From positions 1 to 38,791 of the forward strand of contig JAFPAQ010000009.1 in assembly GCA_017424235.1 (NCBI GenBank): a stretch of 38,791 bases of DNA, given 5' to 3'. The notes below the pieces were generated by a model. It was given only the letters and a program-made list of their open reading frames with translations. It was not told the DNA's origin and did not search any database. Source of the stretch: Lachnospiraceae bacterium (GTDB lineage Bacteria > Bacillota > Clostridia > Lachnospirales > Lachnospiraceae). Below, one piece after another: positions 18,701-27,100 of this stretch. A program made the position numbers and the translations under genes. How positions within the stretch are numbered: position 1 is the first letter of the stretch; each line of letters begins with the position of its first letter.

Positions 18701-19688
18701 GAAGAATGAATTACCTTATATGGATATTCCCATGCTTGTAAAAAGATACAATGAGTTTGAAGCTATATCGGGTGAGCTTGCAGAAGCCGGCAAGACAGCA
18801 ATGCTTGAGAAAGAGCTTGAAGCTGCACATGAATATGCAGACAGTAAGCTTGCTGAGGAAATAAATGAGAGACTTGATTTTAAATATCCGTTTGATTATC
18901 TTGAGGGTCTTACAGTTAAGACTACGGTGTCGGAGTTAAAGAAGGCTGCTTTTAATGAGGAGTCAGAGGCAACTAAGCCTCTTATACAGCTTCCGGAGGA
19001 AAGTTATATTCCGAGATTTATAATTGAGCAGACAGTCGCAGAGGATGAAGCTGATAAAGAAGAGATTTATAAAGAAGAGACTGTAACTGGCAGTGAAGAA
19101 AATATAGAAGTCAAGTCAGGGCAAAAAGCAATTGCAGGTACACAATATGGTACAGCAGTTCATAAGGTCATGGAGCTTTTGTCATTTTCAAAAGAGTATC
19201 TGGAAGTTGATTATTCAAAAGAAAAAACTGATCCGAAGCTTTTTGCACTTATATATGGTGAGCGTGAAAAATGGCTTGAACAGGGATATGTTACAAAGGC
19301 AGATATTGACTGCGTTGGTGTAGGAAAGATAGCAGGCTTTTTTAAGACTGAGCTTGCAAAACGTATGATAAAAGCATCCGAAGAGCATAAGCTGTATAAG
19401 GAGCAGCCATTTGTATTGGGTGTGCCGGCAAATAAGCTTCGCCCGCAATATCCTGAAAGTGAGACAGTTCTTATACAGGGTGTTATAGATGTATTTTTTT
19501 ATGATGATGATGGTGGTATAATACTTGTTGATTACAAGACTGATAAGGTTGATACATTGGAAGAGCTTGCACTAAGATACAAGACTCAGCTTGATTATTA
19601 TCAGATGGCACTTGAGCAGATACTGAAATGCAAAGTCAAGGAAAGGTATCTGTATTCATTTAAGCTAGGTAAGGAAATACAAATATAA
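15765..19688 (+). CDS. addA: ATP-dependent helicase/nuclease AddA subunit
   Basis: UvrD-family helicase and nuclease subunit of AddAB. The 1307-residue product has Walker A AAAGSGKTAV (Lys30), motif YTSAAAAQMRERI, Walker B IMVDEYQDAN (Asp400-Glu401), MTIHKSKGLEFP, VALTRAKEKLIL, and a C-terminal nuclease motif GVIDVFF...ILVDYKTDKV (Asp1256, Lys1258). A TTG start at 15765 is preferred: GGAGGTGA at 15748-15755 is at workable distance, while the ATG two codons later (15771) is too far. The N-terminus MAMKFTDDQQRVI also matches relatives. The start is 2 bases after the addB stop, so the two are translationally coupled. Confidence 0.96.
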   Translation: MAMKFTDDQQRVIDARNSNILVAAAAGSGKTAVLVERIIKKITDIDNPVDIDRLLIVTYTSAAAAQMRERISKAVAAKLEEYPDNDHLQRQSSLIHNAQITTIDSFCLFVIRNYFNEIKLDPGFRVADESEVKLLMNDVMDKLLEEAHTEPTKRFLRFVECYSTGTSEKKIEEAIRGLYNFAMSYPFPEEWLRERINDYELSDISELVRKDWFQGTLKYIKTTLKECEGRIQRCIDLASGVGGPLPYMDALVSDMELLQKLGSTDDYAKLYDLFKYLKFTELSRKKGDGVDPRLKEVVKSIRNEVKDSIKSISDKLFMISPQDTFDDMAECKYIMEELVELTLKFKEYLDNAKREKNIIDFTDMEHLALNILVEKDDNGNIIPRDAALEYQEYFEEIMVDEYQDANEVQELLIKSISGENIDRHNRFMVGDVKQSIYKFRLARPEIFMKKYDEYPINTPVNGNVRIDLSCNFRSRREVLDSANFICSQIMKKQVGNVEYDDKAALNLGAVYYTAPNDMDKSFEPFEDMYQTELLLVTEPSKEEIELGTARENSDYSEKEKEALVVASRIKEMVGRFPVTDADTGQIRPAKFSDIVILFRATSGWDEDFRRILMERGIPVHVTSKSGYFNTLEIQTVVNILRVLDNPTQDIPLFGILKIPYFGFTDEEIALIKCRVREQLINECRKKDKNVNKEDEDVKKKIRKLSIYEQMKLYCEIAPDEEEAILDKLDNFFDTIDSFRQRVTYTPIKELIKHILKTTAFDAYVGAMPGGDQRKANLDLLLEKAGNFEKTSFYGLFHFIRYLETIQEQEVDFGEANILDENADVVRIMTIHKSKGLEFPICFVCGLSKQFNQMEMRQSIVMDVELGLGVDYIDPVMRIKRKTLRKNVVLQHMKEDTRGEDLRVLYVALTRAKEKLILTGYVKDICKKLGAYSAIAMEESDKLPYSAIMSANSYMDMIIASLVRHRCMYELLEECGVCFEKNELPYMDIPMLVKRYNEFEAISGELAEAGKTAMLEKELEAAHEYADSKLAEEINERLDFKYPFDYLEGLTVKTTVSELKKAAFNEESEATKPLIQLPEESYIPRFIIEQTVAEDEADKEEIYKEETVTGSEENIEVKSGQKAIAGTQYGTAVHKVMELLSFSKEYLEVDYSKEKTDPKLFALIYGEREKWLEQGYVTKADIDCVGVGKIAGFFKTELAKRMIKASEEHKLYKEQPFVLGVPANKLRPQYPESETVLIQGVIDVFFYDDDGGIILVDYKTDKVDTLEELALRYKTQLDYYQMALEQILKCKVKERYLYSFKLGKEIQI

Positions 19689-19708
19689 ATATGTAATGGA
19701 GAATAGAA

Positions 19709-20611
19709 GTGAAAATAACACAAAAACGAACTACTGCAAAAGAAAAAATAATATATGTTATCAAACCATATATATTATATATGCTTATAAAGACAGTTTC
19801 ATTATTTGCGCTTGCAATAATTATTCCTTCAATACCGATTCCGGGGATGAATGGCTGGGTTGAAAATAATTCTGATATACTCAGCACTATATGTAATGCA
19901 TTCGCAAGTATAATAGCGGTAGCTTTTTTATTGAAGGATTTTATAAGGGATGTGTCAGTGTCAGGAGAACTTGATATTGACGCGAATATTATAAAACAAC
20001 TGTTATCATATGCAAAAAACGGCATGTTTACAACTGCTGTCTGTAATACCAGACAAAAAGTTATAGCTTTAGTATCAACTGTTATATTTGGGGGAAGCCT
20101 GGGAATTACACTAAACATCGCAGTACAAATAATAACAGATATGATGAATTCTGAAACAGCGTTAGGCTCTGATAAATATGCAAGAGTGGAGGCTATACAA
20201 TATTCGGTATCCATGTGGGTTGGAATAGTATTGTATGTTATAATATCTCCTGTTGTTGAAGAGATGGTGTTCAGGGGGATAATATATAACAGGGCAAAGC
20301 ATTTCTTTGGAGTCTGGAAAGCAGTATTAATATCAGCACTTTTGTTTGGTATTTTTCACGCCAATCTTCCACAATGCATATATGGTGTTATTATGGGAAG
20401 CATGATGGCATTATGCTATGAGTATATAGGATGCTTTGCAGCTCCCGTGCTTTTCCATATGTCAGCAAATGCCACAGTCTATATATTATCAATGGCAGGA
20501 CCGGCAATGGGAGAAAGCTATTCAAAACTGTTTACGGTCAAAGGATTTACTGTCTTTATTGTTATATCAGTTGTTTCATATGTAATAACAAAAAAATCTT
20601 CAGCCCGTTGA
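19709..20611 (+). CDS. CPBP-family (Abi/CAAX-type) intramembrane protease
   Basis: Predicted polytopic membrane metalloprotease of the CPBP family, whose members process prenylated proteins, handle bacteriocins or have unknown roles. The 300 residues contain the family motifs in order: SPVVEEMVFRGIIYNRAKHF (EExxxR), LLFGIFHANLPQCIYG (FxxxH) and FHMSANA (HxxxN). About seven or eight membrane segments are visible. GTG at 19709 is supported by ATGGAGA six bases upstream. It follows addA by 20 bases and is probably the last gene of that transcript. Its final codons form the 5' arm of the terminator. No substrate candidate is visible nearby. Confidence 0.85.
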   Translation: MKITQKRTTAKEKIIYVIKPYILYMLIKTVSLFALAIIIPSIPIPGMNGWVENNSDILSTICNAFASIIAVAFLLKDFIRDVSVSGELDIDANIIKQLLSYAKNGMFTTAVCNTRQKVIALVSTVIFGGSLGITLNIAVQIITDMMNSETALGSDKYARVEAIQYSVSMWVGIVLYVIISPVVEEMVFRGIIYNRAKHFFGVWKAVLISALLFGIFHANLPQCIYGVIMGSMMALCYEYIGCFAAPVLFHMSANATVYILSMAGPAMGESYSKLFTVKGFTVFIVISVVSYVITKKSSAR

Positions 20612-20627
20612 GGCTGAAGATTTTTTT
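20591..20627. terminator. Bidirectional terminator between CPBP gene and flavin-reductase-like gene
   Basis: AAAAAATCTTCAGCC at 20591-20605 pairs with GGCTGAAGATTTTTT at 20612-20626 around a 6-base loop. T runs exist on both strands, so it can end both convergent genes. The CPBP stop codon (20609-20611) lies in the loop. Confidence 0.88.
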
Positions 20628-20645
20628 ATCTCACTATTACTTCTT

Positions 20646-21149
20646 TTATTTTGCCATCACTTCTATGATTTCTGCAATATACATTGTATGCATATTGTCG
20701 TCAGGATACCATTTCTTTATGTCCGCAGATATGAATGAATCCTCGGTTAATCTTGTAGCTGATAGTTTCTGACAAAGCATTACAAAGCTGCTCTCATCGA
20801 TAAATGGAATAGAGTGTTTGTAATTCCATGTAAGACCTGCCTGGGCAATCTTGTCTACATCTCTTCCGGAGTGTGAACCGCAATAGTTGAGTTGTTCCTT
20901 GTACTCTTTATTCATAAAGGATATTGAGAAGAAGTCGCCATTATCAATAAATTCTTTGGTGTAGCGAGTGTCTCTTACAAATATGAAGGCAACATTTTTG
21001 CCCCACATAACGCCTACTCCACCCCAGCTTACAGTCATGGTATTAGCCTTATTTTTTGAACCTGCTGATACCAGTGCCCAGTCAGAGCCGATAGTAGTGA
21101 AGGGATTAAACTCCAGTTGTTCTATTGGAATTGGTTGAAATACGTGCAT
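20646..21149 (-). CDS. Flavin-reductase-like / FMN-binding split-barrel protein
   Basis: Small flavoprotein-type domain of the flavin reductase-like family, which binds FMN and often acts as an NAD(P)H:flavin reductase. The product begins MHVFQPIPIEQLEFNPFTTIG and contains NTMTVSWGGVGVMWGKNVAFIFVRDTRYTKEFID, the usual region for flavin contact in this fold. I choose the second Met (start at 21149, 167 residues), because AGAGGT lies just upstream of it with good spacing. The first Met at 21164 encodes that site. It is the only complete gene on the minus strand here. The physiological partner is unknown. Confidence 0.85.
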   Translation of the reverse strand: MHVFQPIPIEQLEFNPFTTIGSDWALVSAGSKNKANTMTVSWGGVGVMWGKNVAFIFVRDTRYTKEFIDNGDFFSISFMNKEYKEQLNYCGSHSGRDVDKIAQAGLTWNYKHSIPFIDESSFVMLCQKLSATRLTEDSFISADIKKWYPDDNMHTMYIAEIIEVMAK

Positions 21150-21308
21150 ATCTATACCTCTCATTTCTTTATTTAGTGTCAGGCTTTATGTGTCTGACCT
21201 GCATATAAGTATAGTATAAACCTTTATTTGCAAATTGTCATTAGTAACTATCCCGCGAGGTGTTTTCATTCTGAAACCCGGGGTTTTTTAAAAGGTTGGT
21301 TATAACTA

Positions 21309-21337
21309 TTGATAAATTAGCTAATTTACCATATAAT
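21309..21337 (+). promoter_or_regulatory. Toxin-antitoxin promoter with palindromic operator in the spacer
   Basis: TTGATA (21309-21314), 17 bases, then TATAAT (21332-21337). The spacer contains a perfect 16-base palindrome TAAATTAGCTAATTTA (21313-21328), and a further TAGCTAA is at 21343-21349. This is the expected place for autorepression by a Phd-type antitoxin or the complex. Confidence 0.75.
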
Positions 21338-21386
21338 GAGAGTAGCTAAAATATTCAGAGCGTACATTATACCAGGAGGTGATTTT

Positions 21387-21629
21387 TTGAATACTTCAAT
21401 TGCAACTGCAACTGAGATGCAGAATAATTTCGGAAAATATTTGAATCTGGTAATGTCGGGTCAGGAAATCATTATAACAAAGAATGGTCATGAAGTTGGC
21501 AGGTTTGTTCCGAAGGATGCTACAGTGTCTTATCTGACAGATTCACTTACAGGAATATTAAAGGGTAATGATGATATAGGCGAGGTAAAGTCAGAAAGGC
21601 TTAAAGAAAAGTATGGTTCTATTGATTGA
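21387..21629 (+). CDS. Phd/YefM-family antitoxin
   Basis: Antitoxin that should bind the PIN toxin and the operator in its own promoter. The 80-residue product (from TTG at 21387) reads MNTSIATATEMQNNFGKYLNLV and then QEIIITKNGHEVGRFVP, the Phd/YefM N-terminal DNA-binding fold. The acidic and basic C-terminal tail (DDIGEVKSERLKEKYGSID) would wrap the toxin. The TTG start is chosen because AGGAGGTGA at 21374-21382 is at ideal distance. The upstream in-frame ATG at 21336 overlaps the -10 box and has no ribosome binding site. The last 17 bases overlap the toxin gene. Confidence 0.87.
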   Translation: MNTSIATATEMQNNFGKYLNLVMSGQEIIITKNGHEVGRFVPKDATVSYLTDSLTGILKGNDDIGEVKSERLKEKYGSID

Positions 21630-22020
21630 TGCAAATATTATTCTTGATGTGTTGATGAATCGACAGGAATTTGTTAAAGATTCATCTATGATTTGGAAGC
21701 TTTGTGAAACGGAACAGCTAAAAGGCTATATTTCTACACTTTCTTTTGCAAACATAATGTATATTATGCGAAAAGAACTTGATCCGGATAAAATAGAAGA
21801 GGTTTTTCGCAAATTAAATCTGATTTTTGAATTTGCAGATTTTAGTAAGCCTGTTTTAGAAAAAGCAGTGGAAATGAATTGGAAGGACTTTGAGGATGCA
21901 GTACAAAGTGCAACAGCAGAACAGATTCATGCTGATTACATTATTACAAGAAATGTCCGGGATTTTGCCAAGAGCAAGGTAATTGCTTTTACACCAAGTG
22001 AATTATTATCAAGAATTTAG
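21613..22020 (+). CDS. PIN-domain (VapC-like) ribonuclease toxin
   Basis: Putative Mg-dependent RNase toxin paired with the Phd-type antitoxin. The 135-residue product starts MVLLIDANIILDVLMNR, with active-site Asp6. Downstream it has DFEDAVQSATAEQIHADYIITRNVRDFAKS, which supplies the second acidic cluster. At the position where many VapC toxins carry a glutamate after the first strand-helix unit, the sequence is SFANIMYIM, so Asn stands there; this is common in some PIN subgroups and may not mean inactivity. ATG overlaps the antitoxin end by 17 bases, typical of coupled TA pairs. The RNA target is unknown. Confidence 0.87.
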   Translation: MVLLIDANIILDVLMNRQEFVKDSSMIWKLCETEQLKGYISTLSFANIMYIMRKELDPDKIEEVFRKLNLIFEFADFSKPVLEKAVEMNWKDFEDAVQSATAEQIHADYIITRNVRDFAKSKVIAFTPSELLSRI

Positions 22021-22073
22021 AAATTGTTTTACTTTTTTACAAAAAAATTCCTAAAGTTAAAGGGGGAAACGGC

Positions 22074-23963
22074 ATGAAGATAAATAAATACCGGTACAAA
22101 CTGATATTTGTGCCTGTATGTATTGTTTTGCTTGTGTTATCAATAAATAAAACAAATGCTTTCTCAGCATTGCAGGTTCGGGCAGAGGAGAATAATGAAA
22201 TAAAATCTGAAACAAATGATATTTTTATGAAATATCAGGAGGTAGAATTTGCTGATACAGAGAAAGAGTATATTCAAGCCAAGAAGTATTTAAAGGTAGG
22301 ATATTTATCAGACAATGCACCTTTTCAGTATGTTTCAAAAGGTAACAATACGTCTGAACATATTGAGGTATTTGATGGACTGTGTTCTGATATATGCGAC
22401 AATCTTCAGATGAATACAGGACTCAGAATGCAGTATATCTGTTATTCAAACACCGAGCAGATGATATCAGCACTTGAAAAGAAAGAAATAGATATGATAG
22501 CAGGCATAGAAAATCAGCAAAAATACAAAGACAGAGTTGTTTTTTCAAAGGAATTTATTGAGTATCTGATGGTTCTTGTAAGAAATGACGCTATTGATAT
22601 TGAAAATATGGAAAACGTAATACAGGCAACTGTCCGGGGAGAGTTATCATCAATAGATTTACCGGATACAGTAAATGTTACTGAGTATAGTACTATATAC
22701 GAAATGCTAAAGAGCATTGACCGTATGGATACTCATTTTGGAATAATCAATTTCTACAGCGCAGACTATTATATTCGTTTGGGAAGTTTTTCTCATTCTA
22801 TATCAGTTCCTCTTACACATAAGGTAAAGATGAGCTTTGGATATGGCAAGGATGTTGATACAAGACTTATTTCTATATGTAACAAATGTCTTTATAGTAT
22901 GACGGAGGATAATATATACTTTTTACTGACTCGTCAGATGGATACTTCCAGACAGCAGGTAACCCTTAAAAATTATATTGAGGCAAATCCTTTTCAGAGT
23001 ATTGTGCTGTGTGTTGTAGTTATTGCCATTGTAATGCTGATAGTGATCATTTTTCAGAATGAAAAGGCAAAAAGTGCAAAAGAGCATGCAATTGACATTA
23101 AGAGATATGAGACATTGTCAAGGCTTATGGATGAATATGTATTTGAATATGATTTTGAGACAGATATGATTCATTTTGATGCGAAGTTTTTTGAAAAATT
23201 TGATTTTGGCGGCGACATCAAAATTTCACGATATGATTATGATAATCCTTCACTTAACAAACTCCTTGAATTGTGTGAGGAGGCTAAACAAAGAGAATTT
23301 ACTTCAACACAGGGCTTTGAGCTTTCCGATAAAAATGGTGATGTTCAGTGGTACAGAATGACTGCGTACAGGATAGTACAAAATGGAATTTCTACACAAC
23401 ATCTTATTGGTAAGATACTTAACATTCAAAAGGAGATGGAGGAACAGCTAAAAATAAAGGAAAGAGCAGAGACCGATATGCTTACCGGGCTTAACAATAT
23501 AGTTGGTTTTGAAGCCTGCTATAATAAGCTTATGAATGAATGGCATGATATAAGCTCAGTTGCCTTTGGTATTATAGATTTTGATGACTTCAAAAATATT
23601 AATGATACCTTAGGTCATGCAGGAGGTGACGAAGCCCTTATTCTTCTGGCAGAAAAAATAAATAAGCTGTGCAATGACAATGTAATAGCCGCCAGATATG
23701 GAGGAGATGAGTTTTATCTGTGTGCCTTTGGACTTAAAAGAGAAGAGGCGGATAAGCTTTTTGATACCATTGTAAAAAGTATGGATATTGAGTTGTCATA
23801 TCAGTCACAGTGTCATCATATATCAGTGAGTCTTGGTGCTGTATATTCACCTAAGAAGCTTCCATATACAATTCTTTTCAAAGAAGCTGACCAGGTTCTT
23901 TACAAGGTAAAATCAATAGGAAAGAACAGTTACAGAATGATTGACCATATGGGAGAGATATAA
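22074..23963 (+). CDS. Diguanylate cyclase with extracellular solute-binding (SBP_bac_3) sensor
   Basis: Membrane sensor predicted to make cyclic di-GMP in response to an extracellular ligand. Layout over 629 residues: an N-terminal signal-anchor (about 9-26), a family-3 solute-binding-like domain (about 70-300; LKVGYLSDNAPFQY, SALEKKEIDMIAGI), a membrane segment (about 309-329), a PAS-like region (about 335-455), and a GGDEF domain with DMLTGLNN, FGIIDFDDFKNINDTLGHAGGDEAL and an intact GGDEF at 543-547. The RxxD inhibitory site five residues upstream of GGDEF is not seen. Family-3 domains often bind amino acids. It sits directly upstream of gltB but is separated from it by a promoter and a terminator. 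ATG at 22074 follows AAAGGGGGAAA. Confidence 0.9.
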   Translation: MKINKYRYKLIFVPVCIVLLVLSINKTNAFSALQVRAEENNEIKSETNDIFMKYQEVEFADTEKEYIQAKKYLKVGYLSDNAPFQYVSKGNNTSEHIEVFDGLCSDICDNLQMNTGLRMQYICYSNTEQMISALEKKEIDMIAGIENQQKYKDRVVFSKEFIEYLMVLVRNDAIDIENMENVIQATVRGELSSIDLPDTVNVTEYSTIYEMLKSIDRMDTHFGIINFYSADYYIRLGSFSHSISVPLTHKVKMSFGYGKDVDTRLISICNKCLYSMTEDNIYFLLTRQMDTSRQQVTLKNYIEANPFQSIVLCVVVIAIVMLIVIIFQNEKAKSAKEHAIDIKRYETLSRLMDEYVFEYDFETDMIHFDAKFFEKFDFGGDIKISRYDYDNPSLNKLLELCEEAKQREFTSTQGFELSDKNGDVQWYRMTAYRIVQNGISTQHLIGKILNIQKEMEEQLKIKERAETDMLTGLNNIVGFEACYNKLMNEWHDISSVAFGIIDFDDFKNINDTLGHAGGDEALILLAEKINKLCNDNVIAARYGGDEFYLCAFGLKREEADKLFDTIVKSMDIELSYQSQCHHISVSLGAVYSPKKLPYTILFKEADQVLYKVKSIGKNSYRMIDHMGEI

Positions 23964-23990
23964 AAAAAGAAAAAATATTTTCAAAAGTAC

Positions 23991-24019
23991 TTTACAAATG
24001 AAAAAAAACATTTTATAAT
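23991..24019 (+). promoter_or_regulatory. gltBD promoter
   Basis: TTTACA (23991-23996) and a perfect TATAAT (24014-24019) are exactly 17 bases apart. The predicted start near 24026 gives a leader of about 122 bases before the gltB ATG. Confidence 0.8.
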
Positions 24020-24042
24020 AACAAAAGTTTAATAAAGCGCAC

Positions 24043-24088
24043 AAAGCAACCAAAGACGGTTACATACTGTTTTTTGGTTGCTTTTTTT
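24043..24088 (+). promoter_or_regulatory. gltB leader attenuator: terminator overlapping an ANTAR-type hexaloop hairpin
   Basis: AAAGCAACCAAA (24043-24054) pairs perfectly over 12 bases with TTTGGTTGCTTT (24073-24084), followed by seven T: a strong terminator located before gltB, inside its own leader. The 5' arm can instead fold into a small hairpin: AACC (24048-24051), hexaloop AAAGAC (24052-24057), GGTT (24058-24061). The loop has A at position 1 and G at position 4, the pattern recognised by ANTAR proteins. The two folds are mutually exclusive, as antitermination requires. The second upstream hexaloop that the full ANTAR target normally has is not clear between the predicted start and 24042. 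Confidence 0.7.
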
Positions 24089-24147
24089 CGTTTAATATTG
24101 AATATAACTGATGCGCAGATTAAAACAAACGGCAAAGGAGTAGAAAT

Positions 24148-27100
24148 ATGTTTGATGTAAAGATGAATGTTCCTCAGGCACCTCTATACAGAAAAGAGTT
24201 TGAACATGATAACTGCGGTATTGGTGCTGTAGTAAATATCAAAGGTACAAAGACCAGAGAAACAGTAGAAAATGCACTTAAAATCGTAGAAAATCTTGAA
24301 CATAGAGCTGGTAAGGATGCTGAGGGCAAGACTGGTGATGGTGTAGGAATCCTTGTGCAGATATGTCATGATTTCTTCAGTAAAGAGGCAGCTTCTCTTG
24401 GAATAGATCTTGGCGGAGAGAGAGAGTATGGTGTAGGTATGTTCTTCTTTCCTCAGGATGAGTTAAAGAAAAACCAGGACAAGAAAATGTTTGAGATAAT
24501 TGTAGAAAAAGAAGGAATGGAATTTCTTGGATGGAGAAATGTTCCCTGTGTGCCTTCTGTTCTTGGACATAAAGCAGTTGAATGTATGCCTTGCATCATG
24601 CAGGCATTTGTAAAGAAACCTGAGAATGTTGAGAAGGGACTGGACTTTGACAGAAAGCTCTATATTGCAAGACGAGTATTTGAACAAAGCTCAGACAATA
24701 CATATGTAGTCTCTCTTAGCAGCAGGACAATAGTTTATAAGGGAATGTTTCTGGTAGGACAGCTCAGACCATTTTTTAAAGACCTTCAGAGTCCTGAATA
24801 TGTATCAGCCATAGCAATGGTACATTCAAGATTCTCTACTAACACGAACCCAAGCTGGGAGAGAGCTCATCCAAACCGCTTTATAGTTCACAATGGCGAG
24901 ATAAATACTATCCGCGGTAATGTTGATAAGATGCTTGCACGTGAAGAAAATATGGAGTCAGAGCATTTAAGCAAAGAATTTCATAAAGTACTTCCGGTTG
25001 TAAATGCTCAGGGTTCAGACTCGGCAATGCTTGATAATACACTTGAGTTTTTGGTAATGAGTGGTATGGAGCTTCCACTTGCAGTAATGATAACCATTCC
25101 TGAGCCATGGTCTAACAACAAGACCATGTCACAGTCAAAGAAGGATTTTTATCAGTATTATGCAACTATGATGGAGCCCTGGGATGGTCCTGCATCTATT
25201 CTTTTCTCTGATGGAGATATCATGGGTGCTGTACTTGACAGAAATGGTCTTAGACCTTCCCGTTACTATATTACTTCTGATGACCAGCTTATCCTCTCAT
25301 CAGAGGTAGGTGCGCTTCCTATAGATAACAGCAAGATTATTAAAAAAGACAGACTTCGTCCCGGCAAGATGCTTTTGGTAGATACTGTACAGGGTAAGGT
25401 AATAGATGATGATACATTAAAGGAAAAGTATGCAAGAAGACGCCCTTATGGTGAGTGGCTGGATTCAAATCTTGTCACATTAAAGGAGCTTAAGATACCA
25501 AATATGAGAGTTCCTGAGTTTTCCTATGAGGAACGCCAGAGAATGCAGAAAGCCTTTGGATATACTTATGAGGAGCTTAGCACAAGTATCCTGCCTATGG
25601 CAAAAAATGGTGGTGAAGCGATAGCGGCAATGGGTGTAGATACTCCTATTCCGGTGCTTTCAAAGACACATCATCAGCTTTCACATTATTTTAAACAGCT
25701 TTTTGCACAGGTTACAAACCCGCCTATTGATGCGATACGTGAGGAAGTAGTTACTTCTACAAGTGTATATATTGGAAAAGATGGAAATATCTTAGAGGAT
25801 ACAGAGAAAAACTGTAATGTTTTAAAGGTTAACAATCCTATTCTTACTTCAACAGATATGTTAAAGATAAAGAATATGAAGAGAGAAGGCTTTAAGGTAG
25901 AAGTTATTCCTATAATATATTATAAGAATACAAGTCTTGAAAAGGCAATTGACCGTCTGTACATCGAAGCTGACAGAGCATACAGAGATGGAGCAAATAT
26001 CATAATACTTTCAGACAGGGGTGTAGATGAAAACCATGTTGCAATCCCTTCCTTGCTTGCGGTTTCTGCTATGCAAAAACATCTTGTACGTACAAAGAAG
26101 AGAACAAGCGTTGCACTTATACTTGAATCAGCAGAACCAAGAGAAGTACATGATTTTGCAGCATTGTTAGGTTATGGAGCATGTGCAGTAAATCCATATC
26201 TTGCACAGGAATCAATAAAAGAGCTTATTGACAATGGCATGCTTGACAAAGATTATTATGCGGCAGTTGATGATTACAACAGTGCAATCCTTCATGGAAT
26301 TGTAAAGATTGCTTCTAAAATGGGTATTTCGACTATTCAGTCATATCAGGGCTCACAGATATTTGAGGCAATCGGTATTGATTATGATGTGATAAATAAA
26401 TATTTTACAAATACTGTATGCCGTATTGGTGGCATTACACTTAAGGATATTGAAAAGCAGATAGATGCTCTTCATTCAAAGGCATTTGATCCACTTGGAC
26501 TTGCAACAGACCTCACTTTGGACAGTCCGGGACAGCACAAGTCAAGATCCGGTGCGGAAGAACATCTCTATAATCCTGCAACCATTCATATGCTTCAGCA
26601 GTCTACATGGCGTGGCGATTACGGTATGTTTAAGCAGTATACTGCCATGATAGATGATGAGGAGAGTGTCAGAAACTTAAGGGGACTTATGGAGTTTAAA
26701 TATCCAAAGAAGGGAGTTCCTATTGAAGAGGTTGAAAGTGTTGACAGCATAGTTACCAGATTTAAGACCGGTGCAATGTCTTATGGTTCAATTTCAAAAG
26801 AAGCACATGAAACTCTGGCTATTGCGATGAATATGCTCCATGGTAAGTCAAACAGTGGAGAAGGTGGTGAGGATATCGACAGAATGGTAGTTGGTCCGGA
26901 TGGAATCAATCGCTGTTCTGCAATCAAGCAGGTAGCTTCGGGAAGATTTGGTGTTACCAGCAGATACCTTGTAAGTGCAAAAGAAATACAGATAAAGATG
27001 GCTCAGGGAGCTAAGCCCGGTGAGGGCGGACACCTTCCTGCACAGAAGGTTTATCCATGGGTAGCCAAGACCAGACACTCAACACCTGGTGTAGGTCTTA

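Noticed and set aside
19660-20214. 184-codon minus-strand frame opposite the CPBP protease gene
   Set aside because: The + strand frame holds the full CPBP motif set and a ribosome binding site; the minus frame is only a hydrophobic mirror of it.
21271-21290. Small terminator (AAACC / GGTTT followed by T) before the toxin-antitoxin promoter
   Set aside because: The stem is only five pairs around a very short loop, and no + strand gene ends nearby, so I do not annotate it.
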